A stretch of 57,771 bases of DNA, taken from NCBI RefSeq assembly GCF_015762685.1, contig NZ_PEHF01000002.1, forward strand, positions 1 to 57,771, written 5' to 3'. Within the stretch, counting starts at the first letter, position 1; each line of letters starts with the position of its first letter. Under the pieces are notes generated by a model. It did no database searches, had not been told where the DNA came from, and saw only the letters and a program-made list of their open reading frames with translations. Made by a program: the position numbers and the translations under genes. This document shows positions 20,331 through 30,660 of the stretch, in pieces. This stretch comes from Candidatus Symbiopectobacterium sp. 'North America' (GTDB taxonomy: Bacteria; Pseudomonadota; Gammaproteobacteria; Enterobacterales; Enterobacteriaceae).

Positions 20331-20496
20331 TATACCCGTCAGACTTCACGTTACAGGTGCGTTGGCTGCTCTCGTTATTCGGCCCATCCTTGGGCTTCAC
20401 CTCTTACGAGGCCGCCGCACGCGGCGTTCAAACCTGCTCCCGGCAGATTTGTCATTCACTTGCCGCCTTCCCGCAACGCGAATTATTTAGGGTATA
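20331..20496. repeat. 166-bp dispersed intergenic repeat (MITE-like)
   Basis: The segment begins TATACCCGTCAGACTTCACG and ends CGCGAATTATTTAGGGTATA. Its ends are inverted and its interior partly so (GGTGCGTTGGCTGCTCTCG against CTTGCCGCCTTCCCGCAAC). From memory, units with these ends are common between genes in Pectobacterium, Dickeya and Serratia. It sits where fhuA would be expected. Confidence 0.7.
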
Positions 20497-20501
20497 GGCC
20501 C

Positions 20502-20542
20502 AAAAAACACAACGCCCCGGCGCAGGTCGCGTCGGGGCGTTG
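20502..20542 (-). terminator. Terminator of mrcB
   Basis: CAACGCCCCG pairs with CGGGGCGTTG around a GC-rich loop; on the minus strand a T-run (TGTTTTTTGG) follows. Confidence 0.8.
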
Positions 20543-20564
20543 TTCATCACGGTAAACCGCGTGA

Positions 20565-23030
20565 TTACTGACCAAACATCTCTTTGATCCAGTCTGCGAC
20601 ACCGCTGTCGTTTTGCTGTGCGGGCGCTTGTTGCTGCTGTTGTGCGCTCTGGCACAGCGCCTGCGGATTTTCCGTCCACACTGGCAATGCCCGGCCTGCG
20701 CTGCCATTACAGATAAACTGGCCGCCGCCATCGACGGTCATGGTAGCGATGCCTTCCGGCGGCGTCAGCATCAGCGCCAGCGGCGTCTGGTTTTCCATAT
20801 AGCGGCGATACAGCGTTAGCGCACCGTTGGCACCGGTCAGTTTTGCCGGACCGTTGTTATCGCGCCCCACCCAGGTGATCGCCACTTCTTTGCCATCAAC
20901 ACCAGCAAACCAGCTGTCGCGCAGGTCGTTGGTGGTCCCGGTTTTCGCCGCCAGATGGTAATTGGGGAACTTCACCGCCAATGAGCGTGAAGTTCCCCGT
21001 TCAACTACCTGCTGCATGCCATACAGCGTCAGGTACGCCGCCTGAGCCGGCACCGCTCGCTCAGCCTGCGGGAAGCTTTGATACAGCACGCTGCCGTCTT
21101 CCGCAATCACCGAACGCAGCGCCGACAACGGCGCGCGATTACCGCCGCTGGCGATGGTTTGATACTCCTGCGCTACTTCCATCGGTGTCAGGCTGATAGC
21201 CCCCAGCAGCATGGCGGGCACCGGTTGGATCACCTCTTTCGGGATACCCAAACGTTGCAGCGTATTGCTGATCTGATCCAGCCCAACCGTCATCCCCAGA
21301 TTGACCGTCGGCACGTTAAGCGAGTTGGCTAATGCATCCACCAACATCACGCGTCCACGGAACTGGCGATCGTAGTTGTTCGGCTGCCACACCTGCCCGT
21401 TCGGCTGCTTGAGCGAGAGTGGTTCATCCGCCAACCAGGTGTTGAGACGGAAGGTGTCGGGCTGACTCAACGCGGTCAGGTAGGTCGGCGGTTTTGCCAG
21501 TGAACCCACAGGACGACGCGCTTGCATGGCACGGTTAAAACCGGCGTATTGGGTTTGAGCCCCGCCCACCATGGCGCGAATTTCACCGCTGAAACGATCG
21601 ACAACCACCATGGCAGATTCCAGATCGCTAACGTTGCGTGCCGCACGCAGCGCAGGAATCCCCTCTTCCACCGCTTTTTCAGCCGCATCCTGCGACACCG
21701 GATCCAGCGTTGTGAAAATCTTCACGCCGGAAAGATCTTTTACCTTATCTCCCAGGCGCTGCTGCAACTCCTGACGCACCAACTGCATAAAGGCAGGTTG
21801 CGGTGTGATCACGCCCCCTTTCGGCTGCACCCCTAACGTGCGTGCGCTCAGCATGTTGTAGAGATCTTCGTCAATAATCTGCTGGTTTTGCAGCAAACGC
21901 AGCACCAGATTACGGCGTTCTAATGTCAGTTGCGGGTTACGCCACGGGTTATACAGCGAAGCGCCTTTTACCATGCCGACCAACAGTGCCTGCTGATCCA
22001 GACTCAGTTCATTAACCGGACGACCGAAGTAGTAAAGGCTGGCAAGCGGGAAACCACGAATCTGATCGTTGCCGCTCTGGCCGAGATACACTTCGTTCAG
22101 GTACAGCTCAAGAATGCGATCTTTGCTGTAGCGGTAATCCATGATCAACGCCATGTAAGCTTCGTTCGCTTTACGCCACAGGGAGCGTTCATTGGTGAGA
22201 AATAGGTTTTTCACCAACTGCTGCGTCAGGGTACTCCCTCCCTGCACCGTGCGACCTGCCGTGATGTTCGCCAGAAAAGCACGGCCAATAGACAGGAAGC
22301 TGATGCCGTCATGCTGGTAAAAATGGCGGTCTTCAGTCGCGACCAGCGTATCAACCAGTAAATCTGGGAAACCGGAGCGCTGCACGAACAGCCGCTGCTC
22401 CCCGTTAGGGGATTGCATCATGGTGATCAGGCGCGGATCGAGGCGGAAGAAACCAAAATTAAGTTGGTTCTCCAGATTTTGGATCTGAGCCAAACGATCG
22501 TTGGTAAAGATCAGTCGGGCATTGATCTGCCCTTCCTTACCATCGGGGAAATCGAACGGGCGGCGAAGTATATCAATGGTATTGCCACGCACGCTGAATT
22601 CGCCCGGCCGGGTGATACGCGATACCTGACGGTATTGCATCCCTTCCAGCAGGTTTATCATCTCTTTCTGGCTGTATGACATGCCCGGTTCGAGGTTCAC
22701 CATGCGGCCATAAACGGCCGCAGGCAACTGCCACACTTTGCCTTCAATTCGGCTGCGAATCTGGCTGTCAAGATAGACGCCATACAGCGCAAGAACCACG
22801 GTGAATAGCAGCGACAGCTTAATGAACAACCCAAGCCAGCGTCTTTTTTTACGCGGTTTTTTGCTCATCTCGTCCTCATCGTCTTCTTCATCAATGTCAT
22901 CCTGATAGACGTCATCCTCTTCTTCATAGTCATCCCTTCGACTACGACGCCGGGTCGCCTGAGGGCGCGGCGGTTTTCGTCCTGACGCTCTTCCTTTGCG
23001 TCCGATAGGTTCACGATCGTCCTGTGACAT
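20565..23030 (-). CDS. mrcB: Bifunctional penicillin-binding protein 1B
   Basis: PBP1b polymerises and cross-links peptidoglycan. The 821-residue protein (E. coli 844) has a highly charged cytoplasmic N-terminus (about residues 1-64, rich in Arg and then Asp/Glu) and a single membrane anchor (about 65-87). The UB2H domain follows (about 110-200), then a GT51 glycosyltransferase with catalytic glutamate in [12 protein letters not shown]. The transpeptidase domain has SxxK in GSLAKP (about residue 510), SxN in NSLNVP and KTG in [10 protein letters not shown] Gln-rich C-terminal tail follows. The frame is intact and all catalytic motifs are present. A terminator follows. Confidence 0.96.
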   Translation of the reverse strand: MSQDDREPIGRKGRASGRKPPRPQATRRRSRRDDYEEEDDVYQDDIDEEDDEDEMSKKPRKKRRWLGLFIKLSLLFTVVLALYGVYLDSQIRSRIEGKVWQLPAAVYGRMVNLEPGMSYSQKEMINLLEGMQYRQVSRITRPGEFSVRGNTIDILRRPFDFPDGKEGQINARLIFTNDRLAQIQNLENQLNFGFFRLDPRLITMMQSPNGEQRLFVQRSGFPDLLVDTLVATEDRHFYQHDGISFLSIGRAFLANITAGRTVQGGSTLTQQLVKNLFLTNERSLWRKANEAYMALIMDYRYSKDRILELYLNEVYLGQSGNDQIRGFPLASLYYFGRPVNELSLDQQALLVGMVKGASLYNPWRNPQLTLERRNLVLRLLQNQQIIDEDLYNMLSARTLGVQPKGGVITPQPAFMQLVRQELQQRLGDKVKDLSGVKIFTTLDPVSQDAAEKAVEEGIPALRAARNVSDLESAMVVVDRFSGEIRAMVGGAQTQYAGFNRAMQARRPVGSLAKPPTYLTALSQPDTFRLNTWLADEPLSLKQPNGQVWQPNNYDRQFRGRVMLVDALANSLNVPTVNLGMTVGLDQISNTLQRLGIPKEVIQPVPAMLLGAISLTPMEVAQEYQTIASGGNRAPLSALRSVIAEDGSVLYQSFPQAERAVPAQAAYLTLYGMQQVVERGTSRSLAVKFPNYHLAAKTGTTNDLRDSWFAGVDGKEVAITWVGRDNNGPAKLTGANGALTLYRRYMENQTPLALMLTPPEGIATMTVDGGGQFICNGSAGRALPVWTENPQALCQSAQQQQQAPAQQNDSGVADWIKEMFGQ

Positions 23031-23165
23031 TGCGGCTACTTCTCCGTCAGGTTAATGACAATAACAGCACCACTATAGACGTAGGCGCTGGCTGTCGTCG
23101 CTTACTCTGTTGTTCCGCCCGGTTTCAGAAAAGCAGAACCGTCTGAAATACGTTGCAATAACGTA

Positions 23166-25631
23166 TCAAGGCGTCTGGTATTTCTTCGTGCGCCGCGTCG
23201 GCGCAGTATTGGCAGGATCGTCCGGCCATACGTGTTTGGGATAACGCCCTTTCATCTCTTTTTGCACCTCACGGTACGCGCCTTGCCAGAATGCGGCCAG
23301 ATCGCGCGTAATCTGCAAAGGTCGGTGCGCCGGAGAGAGCAGCTCCAACACCACGGCAACGCGCCCTTCTGCCACCGTGGGGTTTTGCCGCTCGCCAAAC
23401 ATCTCCTGCATACGCACCGCTAGCGCCGGCGGCTGATCGTGATGATAGCGCAACGGCAGATGGCTGCAGCCCGGTGCGGTGTAATGGCGCGGCAGTGCGC
23501 TTTCCAGCCGCTGTCGCAGCGGCCAATCCAGCAGGCGCAGCAACGCATCGTAAAGGTCAATCTGTCGCAGTGTACGCACATCGCGCACGCCGTGCAGCGA
23601 TGGCAGCAACCAAGTATCCAACTTTGCCAGCAGAGCCTCATCGTCCATGGCGGGCCAGTCGCCCTAGGAGAGCCAACGCTGCGCGCAAGCCACGCGTATC
23701 CGCAGTTGTTCCGCGTCGTTTTGCCAGTTGAGTGCAGCCAGACCCTGCTCGCGCACCCAGTTGAGCAGCGCCTGCTGCATCGCCTCATCAGAGGGTTTAT
23801 TCAGCGGCTGGTGACGCAGCGTCAAGCAGCCAATGCACTCACGTCGACTGGCGCGCAGGGTACCTTTTTCTTCATCCCAGTGCACGATGTTCTGTTCTGA
23901 TACCAGGTCAGGGCGCTGCGCGATAAGCGCATCAATATCAACGGGCAGCGCCAGCGTAATGCGCGCATCAGCGTTCTGCCCCCTCTCGGCCAACATAAGT
24001 GTCGGTACAATCAGCCACTCCTGCGCCGCCAACGGCTGGTCCATTGGCAAGCGTGCGCCCAGCCCGCTTGCCAACTGATAACGACCATCGGCACTGCGTC
24101 GTTGGGCAATGCGATCGGGATAGGCAAAAGCCAGCAGCGCGGGCAATGCGGCAAAGTTCTGCGGCTCGCGCCAGCTTGCCGATTTTCCCGCCAGACACGT
24201 CATCAACTGCGTAGCACGCTGCAGCCAGGAGGGCGAAGGCCGCGCAAGTAAACGCTCAATGTCTATCGACCCCATACGCGGCGGTTCTTCTAATAACAGC
24301 GTTACCAACAGACAGGCGGTGGCCTGCGTTTGCGCATCCTGCTGTGCGGTGCTGTGCAGCATCGCCGCCAAACGAGGCTCGATGCCCAGTCGGGCGATAT
24401 GGCGTCCGCGGATCGTAAGCTTCCCGGCATTGTCGGTTACCTGCAATTGCGTCAGCAAACGACGTGCAGCATCAAGAGCTGGCGTCGGCGGGGTATCCAG
24501 CCAGATGAGCGACTCAGCGGAGGCGCAGCCCCATTGCAACAATTCAAGCCAGACGCTGCTCAAATCGCTGTTTAACATTTCCGGGCTGCTCTGTGCGGCA
24601 GCACGCTCCGCCTGATCTTTGGCGCACAGGTGCACGCACAAGCCCGCTTCAAGTCGTCCGGCGCGCCCCGCCCGTTGCGTCATCGATGCCTGACTGATGC
24701 GCTGCGTCACCAAGCGCGTCAGCCCGCTTTTCACATCAAAACGGGCAACGCGCTCCAGTCCACTATCGACCACCAGCCGAATACCTTCAATTGTCAGGCT
24801 GGTTTCTGCAATATTGGTGGACAACACCACTTTACGCCGCCCCGGTGCGGCAGGGAGAATCGCTTTCTGCTGGTCGGCCAGCGTCAACGCGCCATACAGT
24901 GGACAGAGGTCCACATCACTGGTAAGCGTCTCTTGCAGCATGGCCTCCACCCGTTTGATCTCCGCTACACTGGGCAAAAACACCAACGCCGATCCGGGCT
25001 GTTCCGTCAGCAAACGGCGAATCTGCCGGGCGATGCCCTCTTCCAACCGTTCCTGGTTGCCCAACGGCTGATAGTGGCGATCCACCGGAAAAGCCCACCC
25101 TTGTGATACTACCGTCTCCGCCGTCGGTAATAGTGCAGCCAAACGCGCGTTATCCAGCGTGGCGGACATAATGAGCAGCACCAGATCCTCGCGTAGCCCT
25201 TGCTGAACATCAAGCAGTAGAGCCAATGCCAAATCCGCCTGCAAGCTGCGCTCGTGAAATTCATCCAGAATCACCAGCGACACGCCCGTCAGTTCGGCAT
25301 CCCGTTGCAGCATGCGTGTCAACACCCCTTCAGTGACCACTTCGATGCGCGTCTGGGGGCCGACGCGCGTTTCAGCGCGCATGCGGTAACCGATGGTGCC
25401 AGCCGGTGTTTCACCCAATTGTTCCGCCAGGCGTCACGCCACGTTTTTGGCCGCTAACCGACGCGGCTCAAGTAAAATGATCCGGCCAGAGAACCCGCCC
25501 ATTTCCAGCAGTTTTAGCGGCAGCCAGGTGGATTTTCCCGCTCCGGTGGGTGCGTGCAATAAAACTTGAGGCGCGCGGCCTAACGCGTCAATGACCTCAT
25601 TCAGCACGACGCTGACCGGCGGTAAACTCAC
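23166..25631 (-). pseudogene. hrpB: ATP-dependent helicase HrpB with two nonsense codons
   Basis: HrpB is a DEAH-box RNA helicase-like protein whose role is not essential. The continuous frame from GTG 25631 (VSLPPVSVVL) to TGA 23166 has 821 codons (E. coli 809) and no indel. It has two in-frame stops. A TGA at 25434-25436 falls after LAAKNVA, where E. coli has Gln. A TAG at 23664-23666 falls in RWLS-GDWPAMDDE. Helicase motifs I (APTGAGKSTWLP), II (DEFHERS), III (SATL) and VI (SQASMTQRAGRAGR) and the C-terminal HrpB domain ending WPDDPANTAPTRRTKK are intact. Decay is therefore very recent. It is divergent from thpR. Confidence 0.88.
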
Positions 25632-25761
25632 AGCATTTTCCTCTACAATAGCGTCTTCCTGGCGCAACGCATGTTCGCACAAAATAAGGCATTGCGCGAA
25701 AGCGGTGGTTGTCGCCTTCGAATCGGCATTGTAGCATCCTCGGTTATCCGCGTAGAGAGCC

Positions 25762-26230
25762 ATGTTAAGCACACGCCGCCTGTTTTTTTGCCTTGTCCTT
25801 ACCCGATTCACTGGCACAAACGCTGGTTCAGTCGCGTGCCCAGCACTTTACCCCGGAGGCGGGACGCCCGGTCGCTGCCGCCAATATGCATATGACGCTG
25901 GCCTTTTTGGGTGACGTGAGCGAGCAAAAAGAGCGCGCCCTTCGGCTGCTGGCCGACAGAATCCGTCAGGCACCGCGCGGCTTGCTACAATTGGCCGCGC
26001 TGCTGCGATCGCAAACGGCACGCAGCGGTTGCTACCAAAGCCCGCAGCCCTTTCACCCGCATATCACACTGTTGCGCGGTGCCACGCGCCCCATGGCGCT
26101 TCCCCCCGCCAATTTTGACTGGACGTTGTCGGCCGAGCGCTTTGCCCTGTATGAATCTCGCTGGGAACAGGGAAAAACCCGCTATCAACAGGTCGCGGAA
26201 TGGCCGTTGGCCCACCCTAACGCAGGATAA
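25762..26230 (+). pseudogene. thpR: RNA 2',3'-cyclic phosphodiesterase ThpR (LigT), frameshift and internal deletion
   Basis: ThpR is a 2H-family phosphoesterase acting on 2'-5' RNA links. From the ATG at 25762 the frame reads MLSTRRLFF. It is then lost in a run of seven T (25783-25789); six T would continue into ALSLPDSLAQ. Both HxT motifs are present (HMTLAFL and HITLLRG). About 25 residues between them, the E. coli segment from RQPGF to RQPP, are missing in frame, as if deleted between two RQP-like repeats. With the T removed it has 155 residues, against 176. Its end is four bases from sfsA, so sfsA may depend on this transcript. Confidence 0.8.
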
Positions 26231-26234
26231 CCCG

Positions 26235-26966
26235 ATGAACTTTACGCCGCCGCTCAAACCGGCACGGCTGATTAAGCGTTACAAACGCTTCCTTGCCGAT
26301 GTGGTTACGCCAGAAGGAGAAACCTTTATGCTGCACTGTGCCAACACCGGTGCGATGACCGGGTGCGCCACACCGGGTGATACAGTGTGGTACTCCACCT
26401 CGGATAACCCCAAGCGTAAATATGCGCACAGTTGGGAACTTACAGAAACCGCGCAGGGGCATTGGATTTGTGTCAATACGCTGCGCGCCAATCATCTGGT
26501 GCATGAAGCGCTGCTGGCACAACGCATTCCTGAGTTGGCTGGCTACCACCAAATCACCCCCGAAGTGAAATATGGCACGGAGAACAGCCGCATTGACCTG
26601 CTGTTACAGGCACCGGGGCAGATTAACTGCTATATTGAGGTGAAGTCAGTTACATTATTGCAACAAACTCCGTTGCATATGTCGCCTCAACAGGGATTTT
26701 TTCCCGACGCCGTGACGCAGCGCGGACAAAAACACCTGCGCGAATTGATGCAGGTGGCCGAAAACAGCGAACGTGCAGTGCTGTTTTTCGCAGTACTGCA
26801 CTCTGGCATCGCCGAGGTTGCGCCTGCACAGCACATCGATGCCCGCTATGCAGAATTATTTTGCGAAGCGCGGCAAAAGGGGGTTGAAATTTTTTGCTAT
26901 GCCACCACATTATGCCCTGACGGTATTACGCTCACGTACCCGTTGCCGTTAACCGTAACGCGATAA
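26235..26966 (+). CDS. sfsA: Sugar fermentation stimulation protein SfsA (DNA-binding)
   Basis: SfsA binds DNA non-specifically and was linked to maltose gene expression in E. coli; its exact role is unclear. The start is the ATG at 26235, seven bases after GCAGGAT. It has 243 residues, about nine more than E. coli. The conserved [37 protein letters not shown] and [18 protein letters not shown] regions are present. An extra stretch ([10 protein letters not shown]) lies between YIEVKSVTL and the GFFPDAV motif. It could be harmless or an early lesion in a nuclease-like core. Confidence 0.92.
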   Translation: MNFTPPLKPARLIKRYKRFLADVVTPEGETFMLHCANTGAMTGCATPGDTVWYSTSDNPKRKYAHSWELTETAQGHWICVNTLRANHLVHEALLAQRIPELAGYHQITPEVKYGTENSRIDLLLQAPGQINCYIEVKSVTLLQQTPLHMSPQQGFFPDAVTQRGQKHLRELMQVAENSERAVLFFAVLHSGIAEVAPAQHIDARYAELFCEARQKGVEIFCYATTLCPDGITLTYPLPLTVTR

Positions 26967-27146
26967 AGACGGTAGGTGCCTTTACCTGTTGTTTATTATC
27001 GGATGTGACGACGAGGTTCCTGACACCTTATCAGGCCTGTGACAGGAATTATTGCCAACCCCAGTTCCATCTGCTATTTATAGCGGCCTATTTTTCTCTC
27101 CCCTTAGGGATCGATAGTGCGTGTCGTGTTATGTAGGAGAAGCAAC

Positions 27147-27602
27147 ATGCAAGAAGAGCAAAACCGTAAGACATCTTCTCTGAGCATTCTCGCAATTGCC
27201 GGAGTGGAGCCGTACCAGGAAAAGCCGGGCGAAGAGTACATGAACGACGCCCAATTAGCTCATTTCAAGCGTATTCTTGAAGCATGGCGCAATCAACTCA
27301 GGGATGAAGTGGATCGCACCGTTTCCCATATGCGCGATGAAGCAGCCAACTTCCCGGATCCGGTCGATCGCGCCGCACAGGAAGAAGAGTTCAGTCTGGA
27401 ACTGCGTAACCGCGATCGGGAACGCAAGTTGATCAAAAAAATTTCCAAAACACTACAGAAAATCGAAGACGAGGACTTCGGCTACTGTGATTCTTGTGGT
27501 GTTGAAATTGGTATCCGTCGCCTGGAAGCGCGTCCTACCGCCGATTTATGCATTGACTGCAAAACTCTGGCGGAAATCCGCGAGAAACAGATGGCGGGAT
27601 AA
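27147..27602 (+). CDS. dksA: RNA polymerase-binding transcription factor DksA
   Basis: DksA binds the RNA polymerase secondary channel and, with ppGpp, adjusts transcription of stable RNA and amino-acid genes. The 151-residue protein is full length. It has the coiled coil with the tip aspartates (NFPDPVDRA, about residues 71-79) and the zinc finger C-x2-C...C-x2-C in CDSCGVEIG and LCIDC. The start is the ATG at 27147 with an upstream AGGAGA. It has its own promoter gap (180 bp) and terminator. Confidence 0.97.
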   Translation: MQEEQNRKTSSLSILAIAGVEPYQEKPGEEYMNDAQLAHFKRILEAWRNQLRDEVDRTVSHMRDEAANFPDPVDRAAQEEEFSLELRNRDRERKLIKKISKTLQKIEDEDFGYCDSCGVEIGIRRLEARPTADLCIDCKTLAEIREKQMAG

Positions 27603-27612
27603 TCCCACTGTA

Positions 27613-27640
27613 GGGCGGAAAAGCTGTTCCGCTTTACGTT
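27613..27640 (+). terminator. Terminator of dksA
   Basis: GGCGGAA and TTCCGC pair around AAGCTG, with TTTACGTTTTT following; it lies eleven bases beyond the dksA stop. Confidence 0.65.
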
Positions 27641-27651
27641 TTTGCCGTAGC

Positions 27652-27682
27652 GTCATCTCCCGGCACCGAATGCGGGAGTGAC
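27652..27682 (+). other. Hairpin covering the gluQ ribosome-binding region
   Basis: GTCATCTCCCG pairs with CGGGAGTGAC. The 3' arm contains the only purine-rich Shine-Dalgarno-like run before the GTG at 27683. It could tune gluQ translation or stop dksA readthrough. Confidence 0.45.
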
Positions 27683-27703
27683 GTGCAGGTATTGTTCACC
27701 CGT

Positions 27704-28609
27704 ATGCCTGATACCCATCGTTATACCGGCCGTTTTGCCCCATCGCCTTCCGGCGATCTTCATTTTGGTTCTCTGATCGCTGCATTAGGCAGCTATCTAC
27801 AGGCACGCGCCCATGGTGGCCGCTGGCTGGTGCGCATTGAAGACATCGATCCACCGCGCGAAGTCGCTGGCGCGGCAAGTCGCATTCTTTCACAGTTGGA
27901 ACACTACGGTTTGCTGTGGGATGGCCCAGTGCTTTATCAGTCCCAACGGCAAGCGCGTTATCTGGAAGTGCTAGCCACACTGAAAGCGCGCCACCAGTGC
28001 TACTACTGCGATTGCACGCGCCAACGCATTCATTCACTGGGCGGGCAGTATGATGGCCATTGCCGTACGCGCCAATTGGGCCCCACCCACGCCGTGCTGC
28101 GTTTGCGTCAAGACAACCCGGTGTTGCACTTTCACGACAGGCTGCGCGGAGAGTTGTGTGCCGACCCGGCGCTGGCACAGGAAGATTTTATCATTCACCG
28201 CCGCGATGGATTATTCGCCTATAATCTTGCCGTTGTGGTGGATGACCACGATCAAGGGGTAACGGAAATCGTGCGCGGCGCAGATCTGATCGCCCCTACC
28301 GTCCGACAGATCGCGCTCTATCAACAGCTAGGCTATCCGGTGCCAGATTACATCCATTTACCGCTGGCGCTCAACACCCAGGGAAATAAGCTTTCCAAGC
28401 AGAACCACGCGCCAGCGCTGCCGGATGGCGATCCGCGTCCGGTGTTGTTAAGCGCGCTGCGCTTTCTTAATCAGCCAGTGCCGGATCATTTGCAAGGTAT
28501 GGCGTTGCCGCTCCTTTTACAGTGGGCCGTTAGCCATTGGTCGCTCACGTCAATTCCGTTAATCGGGGTGGCTGAGACAACATCGGCATTCTCAAAGGTG
28601 GCGCGGTGA
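27704..28609 (+). CDS. gluQ: Glutamyl-Q tRNA(Asp) synthetase
   Basis: GluQ charges glutamate onto queuosine at position 34 of tRNA(Asp). It is a shortened GluRS without an anticodon-binding domain. The protein has the class I signature [14 protein letters not shown], a zinc site (CYYCDCTR and YDGHCR) and a KMSKS-like [11 protein letters not shown], in about 301 residues. The ATG at 27704 aligns with the E. coli start (M-x-DT). A GTG at 27683, seven codons upstream, lies nearer to a GGGAG motif and could be used in its place. It follows dksA, as in E. coli. Confidence 0.92.
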   Translation: MPDTHRYTGRFAPSPSGDLHFGSLIAALGSYLQARAHGGRWLVRIEDIDPPREVAGAASRILSQLEHYGLLWDGPVLYQSQRQARYLEVLATLKARHQCYYCDCTRQRIHSLGGQYDGHCRTRQLGPTHAVLRLRQDNPVLHFHDRLRGELCADPALAQEDFIIHRRDGLFAYNLAVVVDDHDQGVTEIVRGADLIAPTVRQIALYQQLGYPVPDYIHLPLALNTQGNKLSKQNHAPALPDGDPRPVLLSALRFLNQPVPDHLQGMALPLLLQWAVSHWSLTSIPLIGVAETTSAFSKVAR

Positions 28610-28660
28610 GCTATGATTAGCCGCTATTTTTTGTTGTACCGTTATTTTTTCATCACTATC

Positions 28661-28673
28661 GAGGTGTACCATC
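28661..28673 (+). promoter_or_regulatory. Ribosome-binding site and non-canonical ATC start of pcnB
   Basis: GAGGTGT stands five bases before ATC at 28671. From this ATC the frame reads [14 protein letters not shown], which matches the E. coli PcnB N-terminus residue for residue. E. coli pcnB is known to start at ATT. No ATG, GTG or TTG is available at this position. Confidence 0.75.
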
Positions 28674-30074
28674 TTTACCCGAGTCGCTAATTTCTGTCGC
28701 AAGGTACTCAGCCGCGACAATGACGTGGCCACCACGGAGCCCGTTCGTCAGGCTATGACCGTGATTCCGCGCGACCAGCATAACCTTTCGCGCAGTGATA
28801 TCAGCGAAAATGCGCTGAAGGTACTCTATCGCCTGAACAAATCGGGCTATGAAGCCTATCTGGTTGGCGGCGGCGTCAGAGATCTGCTGCTGGGGAAAAA
28901 GCCAAAAGATTTTGATATCACCACCAATGCGACGCCGGAGCAGGTACGTAAATTATTTCGCAATTGCCGCCTGGTTGGCCGCCGTTTCCGCCTTGCTCAC
29001 GTGATGTTTGGCCCTGAAGTGATCGAAGTCGCGACTTTTCGCGGCCATCACGAGCAACATCAGGAGCAGCAGCTAAAAACCACTTCTCAGCAGGCACAGA
29101 GCGGCATGCTGTTACGCGATAATATTTTCGGCAGCATTGAAGAAGATGCTCAACGCCGCGATTTTTCCATTAACAGCCTCTATTACAGCGTCGCCGATTT
29201 CAGCGTGCGTGATTACACCGGCGGGTTAAACGATCTGCGTCAGGGAGTGATCCGGTTGATTGGCGATCCCGAAACCCGCTATCGGGAAGATCCGGTACGC
29301 ATGCTGCGCGCCGTGCGTTTTGCCGCCAAACTGAACATGACCATCAGCCCGGAAACCGCCGAGCCGATTCCACGTCTGGCGACATTGCTGCATGATATCC
29401 CCGCCGCACGCCTGTTTGAGGAATCCCTAAAGCTGTTGCAAGCGGGCTACGGTTACCCGACGTACCGTTTGCTGTGCGAATACCAACTGTTTCAGCCACT
29501 GTTTCCGCTAATCAGTCGCCACTTTACGCCTAACGGCGATAGCCATCTGGAAAAAATGGTGGCGCTGGTGTTAAAGAACACCGACCAACGGTTGCAAAAT
29601 GACATGCGCGTTAATCCAGCGTTTCTGTTTGCCGCCATGCTGTGGTACCCGTTGATCGAGCATGCACAGAAACTGGCACAGGAGAGCGGATTAACCTACT
29701 TCGACTCCTTCGCCCTTGCCATGAACGACATTCTGGACGAACAGTGCCGCTCTCTTGCCATTCCCAAACGCATCACCTCGTTAGTGCGTGATATCTGGCA
29801 GTTGCAGTTGCGCCTGTCACGGCGTCAGGGCAAACGCGCCTACAAGCTGATGGAGCATCCGAAATTCCGTGCTGCCTACGATTTGTTGAGCCTGCGCGCC
29901 GAAATAGAGCGTCAGCCAGAGCTGCAACGTCTCTCTCAATGGTGGGGAGAATTCCAGGTCGCCACGCTGCCGCGCCAGCAAGCCATGCTCAGCACGTTGG
30001 ATGATGGCCCTACGCCACATCGCCATTCTCGACGCCGTAAGCCGAGTGCACCGCGCAGAGAAAGAACCTCGTGA
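28671..30074 (+). CDS. pcnB: Poly(A) polymerase I
   Basis: PcnB adds poly(A) tails that promote RNA decay and controls ColE1-type plasmid copy number. The start is placed at the ATC at 28671 because the codons from there encode [14 protein letters not shown], identical to the start of the E. coli protein, and an excellent GAGGTG precedes. Taking the GTG at 28725 would drop 18 conserved residues. The 467-residue protein has the nucleotidyltransferase motif [22 protein letters not shown] (catalytic Asp pair) and the [11 protein letters not shown] and [18 protein letters not shown] motifs. It ends in an Arg-rich tail. Its TGA overlaps the folK GTG. Rare-start initiation keeps the enzyme low in E. 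coli. Confidence 0.93.
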   Translation: MFTRVANFCRKVLSRDNDVATTEPVRQAMTVIPRDQHNLSRSDISENALKVLYRLNKSGYEAYLVGGGVRDLLLGKKPKDFDITTNATPEQVRKLFRNCRLVGRRFRLAHVMFGPEVIEVATFRGHHEQHQEQQLKTTSQQAQSGMLLRDNIFGSIEEDAQRRDFSINSLYYSVADFSVRDYTGGLNDLRQGVIRLIGDPETRYREDPVRMLRAVRFAAKLNMTISPETAEPIPRLATLLHDIPAARLFEESLKLLQAGYGYPTYRLLCEYQLFQPLFPLISRHFTPNGDSHLEKMVALVLKNTDQRLQNDMRVNPAFLFAAMLWYPLIEHAQKLAQESGLTYFDSFALAMNDILDEQCRSLAIPKRITSLVRDIWQLQLRLSRRQGKRAYKLMEHPKFRAAYDLLSLRAEIERQPELQRLSQWWGEFQVATLPRQQAMLSTLDDGPTPHRHSRRRKPSAPRRERTS

Positions 30075-30562
30075 CACGCGTTTATCTGGCGCTGGGTAGC
30101 AACCTGGCGCATCCGCTACAGCAGGTTAACTCCGCGCTGGCGGCGCTGGATACCGTGCCGCACACCCGCGTGCTGTGCTGCTCACCGTTTTATCGCAGTC
30201 GTCCGTTGGGTCTGCAAGATCAGCCCGACTATCTCAATGCGGTGGTGGCATTGGACACCACACTCGCGCCGGAAATTCTGCTCGACCACACCCAAGCCAT
30301 TGAACAGCAGCATGGCCGCGAGCGTAAAGCTCACCGTTGGGGGCCGCGCACGCTGGATCTGGATATTCTGCTGTATGGCAATGAAACCCTGCACACCGCG
30401 CGTTTAACCGTGCCTCACTACGACATGAAAAACCGGGAATTCATGCTGTATCCGCTGGCCGATATCGCCCCGGATTTGCACTTTCCTGACGGTGAAGCGC
30501 TGGCATTGCGCTTGTCCGCCGTGCCGCGCAACGGCATGACGCAGTGGGATGAGCAAAGCTGA
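30071..30562 (+). CDS. folK: 2-amino-4-hydroxy-6-hydroxymethyldihydropteridine pyrophosphokinase
   Basis: FolK transfers pyrophosphate from ATP to 6-hydroxymethyl-dihydropterin in folate synthesis. The 163-residue protein (E. coli 159) has LALGSNL at the start, the loop [15 protein letters not shown], and the metal-binding signature [14 protein letters not shown]. It starts at a GTG that overlaps the pcnB stop (GTGA), so translation is coupled. The frame is intact. Confidence 0.95.
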   Translation: MTRVYLALGSNLAHPLQQVNSALAALDTVPHTRVLCCSPFYRSRPLGLQDQPDYLNAVVALDTTLAPEILLDHTQAIEQQHGRERKAHRWGPRTLDLDILLYGNETLHTARLTVPHYDMKNREFMLYPLADIAPDLHFPDGEALALRLSAVPRNGMTQWDEQS

Positions 30563-30660
30563 TATCACTCAAGTCGCATTTCCCCCCTTCAACGGCTATG
30601 CCTTAAGGCAGGCTTCCTTTAAGATGCTCTCATGACTTTTTCGATTCTGGGAGGCTGCTA

